DNA of 64,000 nucleotides from Iodobacter arcticus. Lineage in GTDB: Bacteria > Pseudomonadota > Gammaproteobacteria > Burkholderiales > Chitinibacteraceae. How positions within the stretch are numbered: the first letter of the stretch is position 1; the number at the start of each line of letters is the position of its first letter. The notes under the pieces are model-generated. The model saw only the letters and a program-made list of their open reading frames with translations. It had not been told where the DNA came from and made no database searches. The stretch covers positions 372,001 through 436,000 of the forward strand of contig NZ_JBHTBQ010000033.1 of the NCBI RefSeq assembly GCF_042664895.1, in the 5' to 3' direction. Positions 61,072 to 64,000 of the stretch are shown here, in pieces. The position numbers and the translations under genes are program-made.

Positions 61072-62085
61072 ATGAAACAACGCAGCATGTTAGCTGTTGT
61101 ATTGGTACTGGCTTTAAGTGGTGCCGCACAAGCAAAAGACTTATTCAAAAAAAGCGAAGTAGAAGCAGCACTGACGGCTGCTTACGATAATTACAAAGGT
61201 TTGCAAGAAGGCAAAAATGCCGATTACATCCCTGCGCTGGCTAAAGTTGATCCAAAAGTATTCGGGATTGTACTGGTCACTGCAGATGGCAAGGTTTACA
61301 CCAAGGGGGATGTCACGACGGAAGTTTCGATTCAGTCTATCTCCAAAGTTTTTACGATGGCTAAGGTGATTGATGAATCTGGTACTGACGCTATCCTGAA
61401 TAATCAGGGTGTAGATGCAACCGGCCAGGCGTTTAACTCCATTGTAGCGATTGAGCAAAATCGCGGCGCAGAAATGAATGCAATGGTAAACCCCGGTGCG
61501 ATTACGGCTACCAGCATGGTGAAGGGTGCAAATTACGATGAAATCTGGAGCAAGATTCTGGGTTACTACAATGATTTCGCGGGCCGTCACCTTACTGTAC
61601 TAGATGAGGTATATCAATCTGAAGCCGCCAGCAATCAGCGCAATCAGGCGATTGGCCGGTTGATGTATGCTTACGGTAAGATTAAAGCTGATCCGGATCG
61701 CGCAACAGATATCTATACCCGTCAATGCTCGGTAGGCGTGAATACCAAGGATCTGGCGATGATGGCCGCAACGTTGGCTAATGGCGGCAAGAATCCAGTA
61801 ACGGGCAAGCAAGCCATCAAAGTAGAAAATGTGCCAGAAGTGCTGGCCGTCATGGCAACTGCTGGCCTTTACGATGATTCAGGCAAATGGCTGTACAAAA
61901 CGGGCCTGCCTGCTAAGAGCGGCGTAGGCGGCGGGATTATCGCGGTTTCACCGGGTAAATTCGGCATTGCTGTGATTTCGCCTCCTTTGGATGGTGCAGG
62001 CAATAGCGTTCGCGCTCAAAAAGCCATTGCAGATATCTCAAATGCCTTGGGTGGTAATCCTTTAGCACCGCAGCCTTTGAAGTAA
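61072..62085 (+). CDS. glsA: exported glutaminase
   Basis: A 337-residue serine-dependent glutaminase that turns glutamine into glutamate and ammonia. The catalytic Ser-x-x-Lys is in VSIQSISKVFTMAK, the Tyr/Cys region in YTRQCSVGVNTKDLAMMAATLANGG, and the late Ser in KSGVGGGIIAVSPGKFGIAV. Unlike the usual cytoplasmic form it starts with a clear signal peptide, MKQRSMLAVVLVLALSGAAQA, so the enzyme is probably periplasmic. A strong gaggag site precedes the ATG and a terminator follows. It pairs functionally with the periplasmic asparaginase at 37081. Confidence 0.94.
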   Translation: MKQRSMLAVVLVLALSGAAQAKDLFKKSEVEAALTAAYDNYKGLQEGKNADYIPALAKVDPKVFGIVLVTADGKVYTKGDVTTEVSIQSISKVFTMAKVIDESGTDAILNNQGVDATGQAFNSIVAIEQNRGAEMNAMVNPGAITATSMVKGANYDEIWSKILGYYNDFAGRHLTVLDEVYQSEAASNQRNQAIGRLMYAYGKIKADPDRATDIYTRQCSVGVNTKDLAMMAATLANGGKNPVTGKQAIKVENVPEVLAVMATAGLYDDSGKWLYKTGLPAKSGVGGGIIAVSPGKFGIAVISPPLDGAGNSVRAQKAIADISNALGGNPLAPQPLK

Positions 62086-62109
62086 TCAGTAAAACGTTTT
62101 AAAAGTATG

Positions 62110-62140
62110 AATTGGCCCAGCTAAATGCTGGGCCAATTTT
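62110..62140 (+). terminator. terminator behind glsA
   Basis: Twelve-base stem aattggcccagc/gctgggccaatt with a 5-base loop and following T residues. Confidence 0.9.
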
Positions 62141-62227
62141 ATTCAATTTTATGGGCATTAAACTAGGCGGGTCTTGCCTGCCTTAGGAATAACGCAATGC
62201 CTGAGCAGAGTACAGAGTTTATAAATC

Positions 62228-62280
62228 TTCGCTTTTCTCCGTGGTCTCTGTGATCTGTGTGGTTCAAGATTTGGGTTTTT
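62228..62280. repeat. CTCTGTG-type dispersed repeat, copy D
   Basis: Contains gtggtctctgtgatctgtgt followed by ggttcaagatttgggttt, shared with copy A at 841-895. It lies about 15 bases behind the stop codon of the alpha/beta hydrolase. Confidence 0.6.
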
Positions 62281-62294
62281 CTGCGTGGTTTCCG

Positions 62295-63254
62295 TTATTT
62301 ACTTTCTGCTTTGTTTTTTCTTAAATTCAACCATGCCCCAATGCTTTGATAAGCATGCTGGCATTCTTCTTTGATCAGATTTTCCAAGTTTAAAAAAGCA
62401 TGGGGTAAATCAGCAAAGTGTAAATGATCTGATGCCACGCCTGCTTTTTTTAGCCTTGCTAAATAGGCAATGCCTTCGTCTCTGAGTGGGCAGAATTCTG
62501 CGCTAATCACAAGGGTCGGGGGGAGTTTGTCGCTGAATTCTGCAAAGAGTGGCGAGGCTGCTTTTCGGTCTTCATTATGCTGAAAGTAGTTATTAAAGTA
62601 CCAAGTCACTTTTTCTTTGCTTAATAAATAGCCGGTGCCATTTTCGTTTAGCGATGGGGCGCTCAGTGTGTAATCCAAGCTGGGATAAACCAATACCTGA
62701 GCATGGATATCCAAAGTAGGTTCAAATTGCGCGATGCTGGCCACGGTGGCTGAAAGTGCACCACCTGCTGAATCACCCCCAATAGAAAGCTGCGGCTGGT
62801 ATTGCAATTGACGCTGATCTAAAACAGACCAGATGTTTTTTACTACGTGGTAAGCGTCTTCTGCTCCCGCAGGGTAGGGGCATTCGGGGGCCAGCCGGTA
62901 ATCTACAGATACCACGATATGTTGTGCGGCAGCGGCGATCTTGCGGCAAATGGCATCATAAACGGTGATGCTGCCAGCCATATGCCCGCCACCATGAAAG
63001 TAAACCAAAACAGGCAGGGCTTTGGCTGGCTGGGGGTGATAAATCCTTACCGGCACTTTATAGTGGGAAGAGGGCACCAAATCATCCTGCACCCAGGGCA
63101 TTGTGGGGATATCTGTTACAAACACTGCCGTTAAATAAGCCAGCCCCTCGCGAATATTGGTGCAAGTGGGCTTGTAACCATTGGCCTGCATGATTTCTAC
63201 CTGCTGATTAAAACCAGTAAGCCAAGGGCTGATTTTAGGGCTGAGTTGTCGCAT
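62295..63254 (-). CDS. alpha/beta hydrolase, hormone-sensitive lipase type
   Basis: A 319-residue esterase of the alpha/beta hydrolase fold-3 group. The oxyanion motif is YFHGGGHMAGSI, the nucleophile serine is in GGDSAGGALSATVAS, and late Asp and His candidates are in FCPLRDEG and DLPHAFLNL. Conserved VDYRLAPECPYPAGAEDAY is also present. No signal peptide, so it acts in the cytoplasm. It follows the hydroxybutyrate dehydrogenase gene by about 48 bases on the same strand, so a shared transcript and a role in ester or PHB-related metabolism are possible. Confidence 0.9.
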   Translation of the reverse strand: MRQLSPKISPWLTGFNQQVEIMQANGYKPTCTNIREGLAYLTAVFVTDIPTMPWVQDDLVPSSHYKVPVRIYHPQPAKALPVLVYFHGGGHMAGSITVYDAICRKIAAAAQHIVVSVDYRLAPECPYPAGAEDAYHVVKNIWSVLDQRQLQYQPQLSIGGDSAGGALSATVASIAQFEPTLDIHAQVLVYPSLDYTLSAPSLNENGTGYLLSKEKVTWYFNNYFQHNEDRKAASPLFAEFSDKLPPTLVISAEFCPLRDEGIAYLARLKKAGVASDHLHFADLPHAFLNLENLIKEECQHAYQSIGAWLNLRKNKAESK

Positions 63255-63302
63255 TGCTGATTCCTGTGAAATTAAAGCTGAATAGGGGATGCTGTGGGTT
63301 TC

Positions 63303-64000
63303 TTATTGTGCAATCCAGCCGCCGTCAATATTCCATGCGGCTCCGCGTACTTCTTGCGCGGCATCGCTGCATAAAAACAGCAGTAATGCGCCAATTTGCT
63401 CTGGCGTGACAAAGATGCCCGAGGGTTGTTTTTCTAGTAAAAGCTGAGATTGGGCTTCGGCAAGGCTGATGCCTTGTTGCTGTGCTTTATTAGCAATTTG
63501 TTGCTCTACTAGGGGGGTGAGTACCCAGCCGGGGCAAATGGCATTGCAGGTGATGCCGGTTTGGGCCAGCTCTAAAGCCACGCCCTTGGTTAGCCCTATC
63601 ATGCCGTGTTTGGCCGCCACATACGCCGATTTATTTGTGGATGCCACTAAGCCATGCACGGAAACAATATTAATAATGCGGCCCCAGTTTTTCTTTTTCA
63701 TGGCGGGCACAGCAAGGCGGGTGGTGTGAAATCCTGCGGATAAATTAAGCGCAAGAATACTGTTCCAGCGCTCCACCGAGAAATCCTCTATGGGCGCTAA
63801 ATGCTGAATGCCTGCGTTATTGACTAGAATATCAATGCTGCCAAATTCTTTTTCTGCGTAGCGCATTAAATCGCTAATTTGCTCTGGCTGGGTTAAATCT
63901 GCACCGTGGTAAGCCACCTTGCCTCCCGCTCGCTCAACTAGCTGCCTTGCCGCTAAAACATCGCCAAAGCCGTTCAGTACCACATTTGCGCCCGCATCAG
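63303..64000 (-). CDS. bdhA: 3-hydroxybutyrate dehydrogenase (5' end outside window)
   Basis: A short-chain dehydrogenase, cut at the window edge: only the C-terminal 230 or so residues are seen, beginning DAGANVVLNGFGD. The cofactor and catalytic features are ILVNNAGIQH, IINIVSVHG (Ser), SAYVAAKHG (Tyr-x-x-x-Lys) and CNAICPGWVLTPLVEQQI; the tail has EVRGAAWNIDGGWIAQ. These are typical of D-3-hydroxybutyrate dehydrogenase, which turns 3-hydroxybutyrate into acetoacetate with NAD during PHB use. The glycine-rich cofactor loop lies beyond the edge. Confidence 0.88.
   Translation of the reverse strand, partial: DAGANVVLNGFGDVLAARQLVERAGGKVAYHGADLTQPEQISDLMRYAEKEFGSIDILVNNAGIQHLAPIEDFSVERWNSILALNLSAGFHTTRLAVPAMKKKNWGRIINIVSVHGLVASTNKSAYVAAKHGMIGLTKGVALELAQTGITCNAICPGWVLTPLVEQQIANKAQQQGISLAEAQSQLLLEKQPSGIFVTPEQIGALLLFLCSDAAQEVRGAAWNIDGGWIAQ

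Noticed and set aside
1..64000. tRNA, rRNA and CRISPR arrays
   Set aside because: I looked for tRNA-like TYC arms, conserved rRNA text and regularly spaced direct repeats in the gaps and found none that stood up.

Overview
The window reads as ordinary chromosome from a Gram-negative, motile, aerobic-to-microaerobic betaproteobacterium, most likely of the order Neisseriales (Chromobacteriaceae/Iodobacter-like). This is inferred from the mix of genes (cbb3 oxidase, AST arginine pathway, ribF-ileS-lspA-ispH, chemotaxis, poly-hydroxybutyrate metabolism) and from a dRS3-like repeat; no rRNA or marker gene fixes the species. No tRNA, rRNA, CRISPR array or intact insertion sequence was seen.

Layout. 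1-0.9 kb: repeat-rich, non-coding, with a phage/VgrG-like relic. 0.9-4.4 kb (minus): a tightly coupled three-gene lipid operon (membrane hydroxylase/desaturase, fatty-acid desaturase, and a ketosynthase III fused to a heme-oxygenase-like di-iron domain); this is the best candidate for an undescribed system. 4.5-12.6 kb (minus): cbb3 oxidase and its assembly genes in the order ccoI-S-N-O-Q-P-G-H, with an FNR box before ccoN. 12.9-18.3 kb (minus): ribF, ileS, lspA, ispH. 18.5-20.7 kb: flgA and rmuC, divergent. 20.7-28.4 kb (minus): a chemosensory cluster (STAS, CheA, MCP, CheW, CheD, CheB, and a REC-EAL protein) with a c-di-GMP phosphodiesterase as its likely output. 29.1-34.3 kb (plus): astA, astD, astB, astE. 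34.5-41.1 kb: a secreted GDSL esterase, two small unknowns, periplasmic asparaginase, a class 1A dihydroorotate dehydrogenase and a lipoprotein. 41.7-45.7 kb: a nested-palindrome element, a GCS2-type ligase, an antiporter, a second copy of the element ends and an arylamine N-acetyltransferase. 46-51.4 kb: a glyoxylate aminotransferase, an alanine/glycine symporter, and a pair made of a 2-oxoglutarate oxygenase and an aromatic-type amino acid decarboxylase. 51.4-57.9 kb: an orphan solute-binding protein, glycerol dehydrogenase, an unknown protein, an EEP hydrolase with cardiolipin synthase, and a small lipoprotein. 58.2-64 kb: cysS, a DUF2726 protein, exported glutaminase, an alpha/beta hydrolase and 3-hydroxybutyrate dehydrogenase (cut by the window end).

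Themes. Many genes serve amino acid catabolism (AST pathway, asparaginase, glutaminase, glyoxylate aminotransferase, alanine/glycine uptake) feeding an aerobic or microaerobic respiratory chain. The intergenic spaces carry at least five families of dispersed palindromic repeats, often directly against stop codons.
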